A stretch of 64,000 nucleotides of DNA from Alopecurus myosuroides (lineage: Eukaryota; Streptophyta; Magnoliopsida; Poales; Poaceae): contig CM054057.1 of the NCBI GenBank assembly GCA_028641055.1, positions 327,452,482 through 327,516,481 of the forward strand, written 5' to 3'. Below are positions 32,850 through 43,712 of this stretch, one piece after another; the first letter of the stretch is position 1, and each line of letters starts with the position of its first letter. Position numbers and translations under genes: made by a program. Below the pieces are notes generated by a model. That model worked only from the letters and a program-made list of their open reading frames with translations, did not search any database and had not been told where the DNA came from.

Positions 32850-35800
32850 ATGGCCGGCTACCCCCCACCCCCCGGCTCTGGCTACCCCTACGCCGCTGCT
32901 AGCGGCGGCGGGGGCTACGGAGCCCCACCGCCCGAGCCCTACGGCCAGAAGCCCCCAAAGGAAGGCAAGACCTCCGGCTCCGACCCCTACCACGGTGCTC
33001 CGCCCTCGCAGCAGCCTTACGGCGCGGCCGGCGGCTACGGAGCCCCAGCGCCCTACGGCCAGAAGCCCCCAAAGGAAGGCAAGACCTCCGGCTCCGACCC
33101 CTATTACGGCGGTCCGCCCCCGCAGCAGCCTTACGGCGGCGGCGGCGGTTACGGAGCCCCACCGTCCTACGGCCAGAAGCCCCCCAAGGAAGGCAAGACC
33201 TCCGGCTCTGACCCCTACCACGGCGCTCCGCCCCAGCAGCAGCCCTACGGCGGGGGCGGCGGCTACGGAGCTCCACCCGCCGGCCAGCAGCCCTACGGGG
33301 CCCCACCGGCCGGCCAGCCGTACGGAGGAGGACCTGGGTACGGGAGCCCGTTCGCGGCTCTGGTGCCGTCGGCGTTCCCGCCGGGGACGGACCCGAACAT
33401 CGTGGCGTGCTTCCAGGCGGCCGACCGCGACGGCAGCGGGATGATCGACGACAAGGAGCTGCAGTCCGCGCTGTCCGGTTTCAACACCCAGAGCTTCAGC
33501 CTCCGCACCGTCCACCTCCTCATGTACCTCTTCACCAACACCAACGTCCGCAAGATCGGCAAGTCATCCTCTCCCTCCCCATCATTCTAGGATTTCTCTC
33601 TCTCGTCCTCTCAGGTCTCTGGCACGATCGTTTTAGGATCAATGGCGTTATTGTATTAGCTTGCAGGAGGCGATCGTGCGAGTCTCTCTGCCACCGCGCC
33701 ACAAAGCTTTGCGATGCGACTTTGAGCCATCCTTGGCAGTGGCACATAATTTGAGCGGCCATGTTCTTCTAGTCTTTGAGGCACATAATTTGACAGCATC
33801 TGGTGTCGAATTTTGTAAGGTAGAATTCACCAGTGGATCCATTTCTTTCCTGAGGAAGGATGAGATGGAATTGGCGCACAATATTACCTCAACTTGACTG
33901 GGTTTCATGCTCTAGCCTATAGACTAGTGTTAGATACAATCAGAACATATGCCTAGTATTCATGCTGGAGATTATTTGGCATTAATGGCAGTGGCGGCTC
34001 TAGGAATTTGCAACCGGGTATTCATGCGTATTCATTTTGTCAAAATCATTGTTGTTTTTTGAAAATTATCATTGTTTTGTAAAAATCAACACTGTTTTGT
34101 AAAAATCATGGGTATTCATATGAAGACCCATGAATACCCCTAGCACCGCCCGTCCTATCTTCGCAGTGCGAGAAATGGTTTTCAGCAGATGTGAAGCTGT
34201 GGGTTGCTTTCTCAGAGCTGCATTTCGTAATACAAACTCCGTAAATTCTCTACTTTAAATTTAACCAGTTACATTACAAATGTCATTCAACGATGTCATG
34301 GAGTATAGCTCCGTGTAATGGAAAAAAAACAGCAGTACAAGGTTGATTTTGGACGTAATGTGTAGAATGAGTATAGTAATTCTTGCTGACTACTCTGCAA
34401 TTGATCTTCAAAACAGAACTGTGAAGTTGAAAATGTAGTATTTTTCTTAAGCGTATCTGTATCTAGTTGTAATTGTGAGAAGTTTGTAGCCACTGGTCTA
34501 GACATAAGAACTTCATGATATCCAGTTTACCTCTTTTAGATTTGAAAAATATTCTTTTCATGGCCAATTTACTATCATGCAAAATATTCTATGAAAAACT
34601 TTCCTGGTGCACCTGAAGCTGTATGAGCTCATTTTGCTTGCAGAGGTTAAAATATGTAACCTGGTTATTTCTTCCAAAAATGCAAGTTAGGGACTCAGAA
34701 TCGATTGTATCCTCTAGACGAACAGTTTAATTTAAGTTTTATCCAAGCTTCAATGTTGGAACTGCTTTCAAGTTGGTTTTACCGAAGTTTCTTGACAAAA
34801 GTTTGTCCTTGAAAGTTTGAGATACTTCTCGCGACTGTACTTCACCAAAACCAGAGGTGGCTTCTGTGGTACTGAAACTACGGTTTGCTGACAATTTTTC
34901 TGCAGGATAAAACCAAATGTTATGTAAGTTCTTTGGTGAGAAATCGATCACAGTCGAAGAAGTGATCTTAATCTACCTCATAATTTGCATTTCTATCCTG
35001 CTATCTAGAATGATCTGCCATTTGTATTTTGGCTTTGTTTGGTTTCAAGTTTACAGTACCCATGTACTAGTACTACTTTTTACATGTGGGATTTTCATCT
35101 TATCTTCTGCACCTTTTTTCCTTAACCTCCTAATTTTAAATATGTTGTCCTTCATTCTTTCAGGGCCCAAGGAGTTCACTTCTGTGTTTTACAGTCTTCA
35201 GAACTGGAGGGTGAGATGCTACAGCAGTACAACTTTTCCGTACTTCTTTGTGGGGGACTCAGTCAGCTAATTTTATGGATTAATTATTAACATAGCATGT
35301 TCAACTTTCCCACATGTATTACGCAGGGTATATTTGACAGGTTTGACCGTGACCGAAGTGGTAAAATTGATGCACCAGAGCTGCGGGATGCTCTTCAAGA
35401 TCTTGGATATTCAGTTTCTCCACCTGTGCTAGATTTGCTTGTATCGAAATTTGACAAGACTGGGGGCAAGAACAAAGCGGTTGAATATGACAACTTCATT
35501 GAGTAAGATCATTCCTTCAATCAAACTTGGCGGATTGTTTCCCATAAAACTGCACAAGTTTTAAAGTTATGCAGTTTCTCAGTTTCTAATTTGAAAATTA
35601 AAATTGGCGAAACATTGTCGGTTCAAAGCTTAGCACGATCTGATAATGTTATGTTATTTCAACATTGTGCTTATGGAAAATTGGAAATCGTGCATGACTA
35701 TGGTGCTCTTATGTGGATCAATTGTGCTTAGCTTGTTGAAACTTGCACTGTGTCGTTAACTATCACTGCTATTTGGTTTCTTTTGCTTACGAATAAAAGC

Positions 35801-36176
35801 CCTGTCCAACTTGTGAAAGATCAAACTGAAAAGAAAAATGCTTAGTGGTTGAATCGACTATCTATTCCCCCCTTGTTTTCAAATGCAAAACTAATTATTA
35901 GCCTTATTAGTACCATTTTGAAGTATATACGATGACATTCCTGACTGTTTGTTTGTTGTTTATGTATGCAGATGCTGCCTCACAGTGAAGGTAATTTGAC
36001 CACAAAAAATTAAACACAGTGCTATTACTTGTACTTCACCGTGCTCATTTGGCTTAACTACTTTTTTGCAGGGTCTGACCGAGAAGTTCAAGGAGAAGGA
36101 CATGGCATACTCTGGGTCTGCGACTTTTGGTTACGAGGCGTTCATGCTGACCGTGCTCCCTTTCCTCGTCGCATGA
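32850..36176 (+). CDS. Calcium-binding EF-hand protein, CML49/CML50 (penta-EF-hand-like) type, five exons, 351 aa
   Basis: The coding exons are 32850-33558, 35164-35210, 35327-35502, 35972-35990 and 36072-36176; phases fit and give 351 residues. Residues 1-175 are Pro/Gly/Tyr-rich and include three 38-residue repeats (YGQKPPKEGKTSGSDPY, residues 31-144). EF-hand loops are D192-E203 (DRDGSGMIDDKE) and D259-E270 (DRDRSGKIDAPE). A third region (FDKTGGKNKAVEYDNF) is a degenerate hand, and the hydrophobic C-terminus (LTVLPFLVA) is typical of the sorcin/ALG-2-like plant family. Introns 2-4 are GT-AG, while intron 1 (33559-35163) starts with GC (atcg|gcaagt). The ATG is chosen because it is the first in a GC-rich first exon preceded by a normal-looking leader. 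The protein is expected to be cytosolic or membrane-associated when Ca2+-bound. It looks fully functional; the member assignment within CML48-50 is uncertain. Confidence 0.93.
32940..33281 (+). repeat. Three in-frame 114-bp tandem repeats in exon 1 of the EF-hand gene
   Basis: Units start at 32940, 33054 and 33168, each coding 38 residues beginning YGQKPPKEGKTSGSDPY. They differ by a few substitutions (HGAPPSQ, YGGPPPQ, HGAPPQQ). This length-variable prion-like low-complexity arm may mediate condensation or partner binding (inference). Confidence 0.9.
33988..34155. mobile_element. hAT-like MITE remnant in intron 1
   Basis: The left edge cagtggcggctctagg and right edge ctagcaccgccc are imperfect inverted repeats of the cagtggcggagc type common at plant hAT ends, and gggtattcat/atgaatacccc repeat further in. 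No clear 8-bp duplication remains. Confidence 0.5.
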
Positions 36177-37148
36177 TTCATCCGTAGTGCTGAGAAGGGG
36201 CTCAGGACTGGGCGTGGTCATCATCCCAGTTATTGTATCTAAACGGTTCTACTTATCGCTGGAGTTGTTACGCAACCGCCGGCTGTAAATAGAGTCACCT
36301 GAAGTGACGTTACTGCTTAACTTTATTGTGAGATTCGACAGTGTTTTCTCTCCGAGAATGCAGACAAGTATTTTCCCCTGCCGTGCAGCTTTTATATGGA
36401 CTCTCAAGATGATCATTGCTACTTGTATCGGAGTCTGAGATTCACCATCATGCCGATTGGGATCGCAACCGAATAGGGCAGCAGCCAAGGTGCATGCGCA
36501 CAGCGCACTGGCCTACAGGAATATGTGACGCGGACGGCAGGAATACGCTAGGCTGTCAAACATACCACAACTCCTAAAAATACCACGGTTTTAGTAGTAC
36601 TCCGTAGTACTTTTAGAGGTATCATCATACGGAAGATAAAATACTGTAGTTTTAGAATACTCAAACATAGCTTACGAGCTACACAACTGGCGGACAATAT
36701 GTTCTGAACGTTCAGATAAACTAAAGCCTTAATTTCTGTCCCCAAGATTTATTCCGAACTGAGATATCTGCTGTTACTCATCACATGAATCTACTACTAA
36801 CTGAAACCATTTTGAGTTCATGCAATCCAAAGTATTAACAAAGAAGTTCTCAGATGCAAAACAAACTGGAACTAAGCTAGTCCCGACGGAGTGCCATTTG
36901 CTCTTGTTTATCAGACAACAAAGCTGTTACTGTCGATTCTGAGCTGGACCCGCCGTTAGCAGAAGCTATGCCCAGACAAACCAAAACGAACTCAAGGTGT
37001 GACTAACACAGTTGCGAAAAATAGTGGCGCAGAAAAGTGGGTTTTGCAGGGTTAAGCAGGGTTGTCGGAAAATCCGAGGGGGGGGAGAAGACATGGACTT
37101 CTTACTAGCTGGTGCTAGGACAAAGTACCGCACACCTCCTAAGACCAA
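36177..37148. other. Intergenic space between two convergent genes
   Basis: Holds the 3' untranslated regions of the EF-hand gene (from 36177) and the RRM gene (to its stop at 37149). No further coding frame is supported. The gene stops are only 972 bases apart, so the transcripts may overlap. Confidence 0.6.
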
Positions 37149-38857
37149 CTATCGACGTTGCCGGCCCTTGTTGCGGTTGCTACTGTTGTTGTCATCTCCC
37201 CTCGGCCGCTTTGCACCAGACCCGGACCTACTTGATCCACCACTGCCCCCACCACCACCACTGCCACCATGACGTCCACTTTGCCTTCCCTGTGACGAAG
37301 GAGATGAGAAATGCTGATGTTGATGTTGATGCTGATGATGCCGCGACTGGGGTGGAGGGGAAGCGTAATGTTGCTGCACTGCAGGCTGTTGTCTGCAAAC
37401 AGGAAAGGAACGTGTGTTCAGCATTGGAAATATAATGGTCAGCGCAGCAGTAATGATCATCAGATCTAAAACAGATGGGTCTTGCATCATCACCACCGTC
37501 TATCCAAAAGTAATAACCACATGAATCCAATGAAATAGGGAGCATCATCACCACCGTCTATCCAAAAGTAATAACCACATGAATCCAATGAAATAGGGAG
37601 TCATCTACTCCTCACAGCAGCTAATCAGGAGTTCATGGTTGAATCTTGTAGGATTTTCAGAAGAATACAAGGCAGTAGTACTTACACAACATATACAAGA
37701 CGCCCATCCGGTAGAAGCATCGGAACCATTGCTGCACCTGGAGGAGCTCCTGGGGCATACAACAAAGGCTGCAAAAGTACCAGGACATGCAACAACATTT
37801 AGCAGGGTTTCTCCCTTACATAGATGCATCATCAATTTACCACATGAAGCAGGTATCGGAAGATGTGATATACCTGTGCACCATAAGTAGGAGGCGCACC
37901 GTAAGCAGGAGGCGCACCATAAGCATCTGGTCGTGGCATGATACCATATCCAAGGGGGGCATGGAGCAACGGACCACCTTTTGCACTAGATACTGATGCA
38001 GTTTCAGCCTTTTTTTCAGCAGGAGGTTTTGCAAGCGAGCAGTCAAGGAGGTGACCTGTTAGAAAAATAGTTTATCATCTTAAATGCACCAAATAAAACA
38101 AACAAGACATAGCACAACATTCCAACTCAAGAGGAAAGCTAACCCTCAAGTTCATATTTCTCTGTATGCTTCACAGCCTTCATGGCCATGTGCCGGTCCT
38201 TAAAGTGAACAAAACCATATCTCTTATCATGGCCATTTTTTGAAGGGGGGATAACAACTTTTGTTATTTCACCATGGTGCTCAAACAGCGATTTCAGCTG
38301 CTCTAGAGTAACATTCTTGGGCAGGTTTTTGACATATACAGATTTTACCTAAAACCACAAAATCACAAGTTCATATAAGATATGATGACAATAAACTAGA
38401 AAAAAAAGGTTTTATTTGTCTATCTGATGCTTCAAGAACCTGTGAAGTAGAGCCTGCAGACGCAGAATCACTATTCTTTACATCTGCCCAGCTGACATTA
38501 GGAGTATTTGTACCTAGTTTGAAATTTGGAGTAGACATCTTCTGCCTCGAATACTCAGCACATGCATTATTATAGTATTCAACAAAACCATACCCTCGAT
38601 TGCGATCCGTACGGGTGTCCTATAATAGCAGAGATTCTTTCAGGGCAAAAAGGAAAAAAAATGGTTGCACAAAATAGTTGTTGAACTATTCTAGCTTTGA
38701 TTATCAAAATCTTTACCTTAATGAGATCAACCTTTAATACTCCAGGACCAACTTCTTCCACTGCTTTTTTCAAATCGCCATGTGCCCAACTGTGAGGTAC
38801 ATTTCCAACAAATAGCTTGTTGTTAGCCTGGGAGGAAGAAACTCTTATCTTCTTTCC
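37149..38857 (-). CDS. hnRNP Q/SYNCRIP-like RNA-binding protein, six 3' exons (5' exons missing)
   Basis: Minus-strand exons are 38857-38717, 38619-38440, 38348-38144, 38055-37874, 37768-37686 and 37392-37149. All junctions are GT-AG and keep the frame, giving 344 residues to the TAG stop. The first RRM here has RNP2 LFVGNV and RNP1 RGYGFVEY, with an acidic patch between (KKAVEEVGPG); the second has VYVKNL and KRYGFVHF. A Pro/Gly/Tyr segment (AYGAPPAYGAPPTYGA), a His-rich run (HHQHQHQHQH) and a Gly/Ser/Arg tail ending RNKGRQRR (nuclear-localisation-like) follow. Family members have three RRMs and an acidic N-terminus, so RRM1 and the start are absent. The likely role is nuclear RNA binding. 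The first exon seen begins after an acceptor at 38858, so earlier exons must exist or be lost. Confidence 0.88.
37485..37600. repeat. Perfect 2 x 58-bp tandem duplication in an intron
   Basis: The unit beginning catcatcaccaccgtc at 37485 repeats exactly at 37543. It lies in the intron between the last two exons of the RRM gene. No difference between units is visible, so it is recent or an assembly artefact. Confidence 0.9.
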
Positions 38858-39331
38858 CTGATATGAGAAGCAGCAGAAATTTTTTCAGTCAGCACAAGAC
38901 TATTAGTACACATATATGCTGTAAGGGTGGCAAAATTATGCTCCACATGATATGGAGTCTTAAAATATCAGTATAATTATAGGTTACAATCCTCCCCCAA
39001 ATTAAAATTTGAATTGGACAACAGTTTGCAATTTAAAGGTAACAGCAAAGTTCGATAGGTAAAAACTTTTTTTTAACCAAATAATACCTATTAGTCTTCA
39101 ACGGTACCAGAGCTTGTACCGGGGTACAGCAGTTAAGTGTTTAAGAAGGCTGTATTCTACATCTGCCTACCCACTTACCCAAGGGAGGAATGTAGTACGA
39201 GAGATAAACATGCCATTACTTAAGCTTGTAATGTACCATGTCAAAATCAATGAACGTTAAGTGCATAAATAAGGGCTAAGATTCATTGACATGAGAACAA
39301 TAAAGTTAACTTTTAAGATCAACAGAAAACA
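38858..39331. other. Probable upstream intron of the RRM gene
   Basis: AT-rich, no RRM or acidic coding segment in any frame, bounded right by the assembly gap. Confidence 0.5.
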
Positions 39332-39431
39332 NNNNNNNNNNNNNNNNNNNNNNNNNNNNNNNNNNNNNNNNNNNNNNNNNNNNNNNNNNNNNNNNNNNNN
39401 NNNNNNNNNNNNNNNNNNNNNNNNNNNNNNN
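39332..39431. other. Assembly gap of exactly 100 N
   Basis: Exactly 100 N, the usual placeholder for a gap of unknown size. It lies upstream of the first visible exon of the RRM gene. Confidence 0.98.
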
Positions 39432-39760
39432 TCCTAGTATTTAGGATTTGATTGATCCCGTGCAGATGTGAACTTGCATTGTGCATCACCAAGATACTAA
39501 AGGAGGCAAGATCCAATGTAAACTTGAGCCGGAAATACAATCTTGACCCTCGATCCTACAAATCAAAAGGTGTACATAGGAAAAACTCCTATGGACAAAA
39601 AAACTCTCCAAAAAACATATGAAATTCCTTTGAATTAGAGAAGCGCAAAGAATTCACGGTAACACGGCTGTATGAACCCACTTATGACATCCGTGTACAA
39701 TTTATACCATACATATGTGAATCATTACATGCGCATATTCACACAACACGTACATAAAAC

Positions 39761-41120
39761 CATTGAAAAAACTAGCGCGCTATTTCGCGGTTATCAGCGC
39801 CGTATAGCTTAATTTGAGGGGCTACGCTATATTTGGCCAAAATTTGCCGCTACAGAGCTAATGACGTTTTTAGCGCGCTAAATCACGCTAAACTAGGTAA
39901 CATTATAGTGCGCTATATTATTATAGCATGTAGTAGTCCAAATTATGTTTCTTTCATATAGTTTCTTTCCTATACAACATAGCTTGGAGCTAAATAGTTG
40001 AACTTGATGCATGTTTGTAGATTTTGGGTAGTGTATGCATGTTTCTTGCCATATGCACGTCACACAAAGAGACATAACAGGCTACCTACAGATTCACACC
40101 TCACCTCGTATTTGTATTAGTGCCATGGATTTGGCCTTGACATTTGAAATGGTTAGAGCATGTCTAACAGACCCCCTAAATGGCCCAAACCCGTATAATA
40201 ACCGCTGATATACGGGTTTGGGCTCTACCCGGCCATCTAGCAGACCCCCTAAATCGACCACCCCGGACGAATTTTTACAAGTTTTGGTAGGGGGCGGCCC
40301 GTCGACCCCTACATGTGCGGGTCGGGAGGAGATGTAGAGGGCCAACCCCTCACCATTTCCCCAACTGCGCGCGAACCCGTTTCAGCCCTCCCAACCGCCG
40401 CCGGATCTCCGCCGCCTCGCCCTCCCCGGCCACCGCGTGGCCAGATCTCGCCGGCATGGACCTCTCACAAGCCCCTCCGACCACCGGCGATGCACCACCC
40501 ATGTCTGAGGTGGTGAATAATGTCCCCGTCGACATCGTGAGTGGTCAGCCGGCCTCCGCCGAAGTCGCGGCCGTCATCTCCGCCACCATGCCGATGAAGA
40601 GGAAGAGGACCCCGAAGATCTTCTTCGACACACCGGCGGCGGTAGCGGCGGCGGCGGCGACCACTACTGCTCCCGCCAAAGGGGGCCGGGTGAAGAAGTC
40701 TGCGATGAGGGGGCCGCCGCCAAATGCGAAGAAGGCCGCGACGCCTGCAGCGGCCGTTCCGCCCACGCAGGTGCTCGACGAAGTTCCCGCGACGAATATT
40801 CTGTTTTACGGGGTGGGGGTACGGGGTCTGCTAGCTCGCACGAGTTTTCGGCCGGCGAAAAGTGCATACAGGGCCCTTTACACGCGTTTTAGGGGGCGAA
40901 AACATAAGGGGTCTGTTAGACATGCTCTTACCTGGTTATGCATGCATTGCTTTTGGACAAATTTTTAGTGTTGATTAGCCTAAAATCATAAATATTTGGC
41001 TTATTTTTCACCATTTTTCATCACACTATTTTAAATGTAACTTCGTTATATCCCGCTATATCTTTTATAGCCTCTGGAGAAGTGCCACGCTATTTTGGAT
41101 AGCACGCTATTTTTTCGTTG
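39761..41120. mobile_element. Non-autonomous hAT element with 8-bp target duplication, interrupted
   Basis: The same eight bases cataaaac flank it at 39753-39760 and 41121-41128. Termini are inverted repeats: cattgaaaaaactagcg on the left and, reversed, caacgaaaaaatagcg on the right. Internal gcgctat/atagcg motifs repeat near both ends. An 8-bp duplication is diagnostic of hAT. Without the inserted Harbinger element it is about 585 bp and non-coding. Confidence 0.82.
40156..40927. mobile_element. PIF/Harbinger non-autonomous element with TTA duplication
   Basis: The ends gagcatgtctaacagacccc and, inverted, ggggtctgttagacatgctc are perfect 20-base inverted repeats, flanked by TTA at 40153-40155 and 40928-40930. 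It sits inside the hAT element. It holds a GC-rich open stretch (40456-40800, MDLSQAPPTTGDAPP ... KKAATPAAAVPP) resembling the N-terminus of Harbinger ORF1 (Myb/SANT-like) proteins. It is probably an internal-deletion derivative. Confidence 0.88.
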
Positions 41121-41780
41121 CATAAAACTGATATCATATAGTTCCAAGATTTCTGAAGTCACTATGGCACGCCTCGGTATCAACACGTATGCCAACTAGT
41201 TTTGAAAGGATAAATGGACTTATGATGTACTCATTCGTCTCATAATATAAGATGTCATTGCAATCAATGTAGGAGATCGGTGGGAGTAGAAGCTAAGATT
41301 TGAACCTCGGCGGTCTAAGGATATAACTAATTCCACCAGGTCCAAGTTGCCTCTCTCTCATAACTTATAGGAAAAATTAACTCACCTTCAGTTTTATATC
41401 GAGGATTTGTCATATCAGTTCCACGATGCAGAAAGGAAGAGCAAAAAAAATGGCAGATTTTTATTTCGTGAGTAATGTGCTAGGAGAGATTTTTATTTCG
41501 TGAGTAATGTGCTAGGAGAGAATTTTAGTGCTGCAAAAACTTGTGACTACCAACACAAAATAGCATTACGTGAAGATCTATAAAGATCTTACCTTTTTTA
41601 CAACACCAACACAATATGTATGTATGATGTCAAAATAATTTAGATCCAAATCCGCACGGTGTTGAGATGTAAGAAACCTTGGGTGTGAAAGGTAGGCCCA
41701 AGAGAGAGAGAAAGCGTGAAGCTAATATTAACTCATAGATTTCTTCTTTTCTCTCTCTTAATAACATATTATGCTTTACG
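41121..41780. other. Intergenic, mostly featureless
   Basis: No gene seen. It contains the hAT target duplication at its left edge and the 32-bp tandem duplication at 41455-41518. Confidence 0.5.
41455..41518. repeat. 2 x 32-bp tandem duplication
   Basis: agatttttatttcgtgag... at 41455 is repeated at 41487 without visible differences. Confidence 0.85.
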
Positions 41781-42036
41781 AAGCAAGCTGTGGTTGGATT
41801 ATTAGGAGCGTGAATATACCCTATCAGAGTTCAAACCCCGGGTTGGACACTTGTGTATCATTTAAAGACGGAATATTTTTTAGTGGGAGGTCCCCGTCGA
41901 TAGCGAGCCACTTATGGCGCGTCTTTGTCAATATCAAAACTTGGAGATGCTAGGGTATATGTGCGAGCGTTTATAGGGATTTATAGAGGCGAGTGTATGT
42001 CATTTATATTATGTTTCTAAAAACAAAAACAAAAAT
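41781..42036 (+). mobile_element. Au-SINE-like SINE, diverged
   Basis: A pol III B box (gagttcaaacccc, 41827-41839) follows an A-box-like stretch (gcaagctgtggttgg). Then comes the conserved Au body: agtgggaggtccccgtcgat, cttggagatgctaggg, and the gcgagcgtttatagggatt/gagtgtatg tail, ending in an A-rich run at 42017-42036. This agrees with the grass Au SINE as I remember it. The limits are approximate. Confidence 0.72.
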
Positions 42037-42642
42037 ATCTTTTTGGCGTAAATTTGTAAGGCATGTTTCTCAAAGAAGCTATCGTATGTGAGACTAGTTT
42101 TGTACACACAATGATTCTCTTTACGTAATTTTTTGGTAGTGCTACTGTTCGTTTATAGCACGATAACACCATAAAACTTGGCAGCACCAGAACTGTTCTC
42201 AACGTGTTTAATCGACCGAATCAGAGTGGAATAAACATTTTTCTTATCATATTCAAATAAATTGGCGAAATTCCAAATGAAGCGGGGCCGACAAATTACC
42301 AGTTCAACTTTGACTTGTACTCTAGGCACATGCATGCAAGCCGTACACCACCACGATCTGATCCCATTCATCCAGCCTGTGCATGTGGTTCCTGGAGTCG
42401 CGGGCATATATGTCATTGTCGTGATTGGTGTGTTTCATTATTCGCCGTACACTGTAGAATTAGACCAAATAACTGAACTACCCACATGTAGGCTGGTGAA
42501 TATATAATTAAGATACATTATGTTGGCGTGCTACCGTGCTTGCAGCACTTACTCAAATATATCCCAGATCAAACATTTTTTAAGAATGGAAATAAGAAAA
42601 AAAAAATGATGAAGCGCTAGAAAGGAGGAAGGTAGATGAACT
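42037..42642. other. Intergenic, no feature seen
   Basis: AT-rich; no coding frame or clear repeat termini recognised. Confidence 0.5.
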
Positions 42643-43350
42643 ATGAGCAACTCTAACAGTCGCGCTTAAAGGGCGCGCGTTAAAACCAGTTTAGAACGTC
42701 ACTTTAACGGCTATAGCGCGCGTGGCCTGCTAGAGCTTTTCCGGTGGCGCTAAAATTAGGCGCGCTGAACACAACGCTTTACCGGACGCTGTAAAAATAG
42801 GCGTGCGCGGCAGCACAAATTTCAAACAACCAAACATATAGAAGAAACAAGATCAAGCGCGCACACAAATCAACAATACATAGTTCAATTATTATTACAA
42901 CACAAACAGATAGTTCATCAATAATACAAACAATTACAACACAAACAAATAGCTCATCAACAATATACACAATAGTTCATAAACAATACACACACCAATT
43001 CGTCAACAATACACACACCAATTCGTCAACGAAGTCTGCCGCGCGAATCGACGGCGTCGGGGATCTTTGGGGAGCGGTAAGCAGCTTCGGCGGCGGAGGG
43101 GAGATTGGGGGAGCGCTGGCGGCCGAGGCGCGATTCAGCAGATCAGCGCCTCGTGGCCGGCCATGAGAACAGGGGAGTGGGAGCTGCGCGTGGCAGGGAG
43201 CTTTGGACGACGGCGAGGTGCAGCGGCAGGAAGGATTTCACACCGGAGAAGGAGAGAGAAAGTGGAAGCTGCGGCGGGTGCGCGCGGAAAGTTATCCTGT
43301 TTGCCAAAAATATCGTTTTCCAGGATACGTCTCGATTTCTGGAGATCTTT
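42643..43350. mobile_element. Harbinger-type element fragment
   Basis: gagcaactctaacag at 42645 is a typical PIF/Harbinger terminal sequence, followed by gcgcgc-rich subterminal repeats and a GC-rich stretch (43030-43290) like a 5' coding exon on the minus strand. No matching right terminus is found, so it is truncated. Low to moderate certainty. Confidence 0.4.
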
Positions 43351-43712
43351 TTAAGTCGTACTACTGTGCCTTATCTTGGCTATACTTAAAAATTAATCCT
43401 CCCTCTAGTTAGCTTGGATACTAGATTACAATTTCCAGCAAAACGAAGATAATAGATTAGGGCATCTCCAGTCGTTGCGCCCCCCCAGGACGCAAAAACC
43501 CTCGCTTTTTTAGCGCCGCGGCGCGAAACAGCGCTATTCTCGGAACTGGGGGGCGCGTTTCCCAGCCGTGAACCCAGGCTGCCCCCCCAGCGGCGACTCG
43601 GCCAAATTTGGGCAATAAAAAAAATCCCACCAAATAAATAGAGTTTTGCCACACAAATAAATAGAGTTTGGCCACACAAATAAATAGTTCAACAATTTAA
43701 AAAAAAAGAACA

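Noticed and set aside
39319..39540. Frame running through the N block
   Set aside because: Created by unknown bases; no evidence.
41827..41839. tRNA-like B box
   Set aside because: Not a tRNA gene: no acceptor stem or anticodon arm; it belongs to the SINE.
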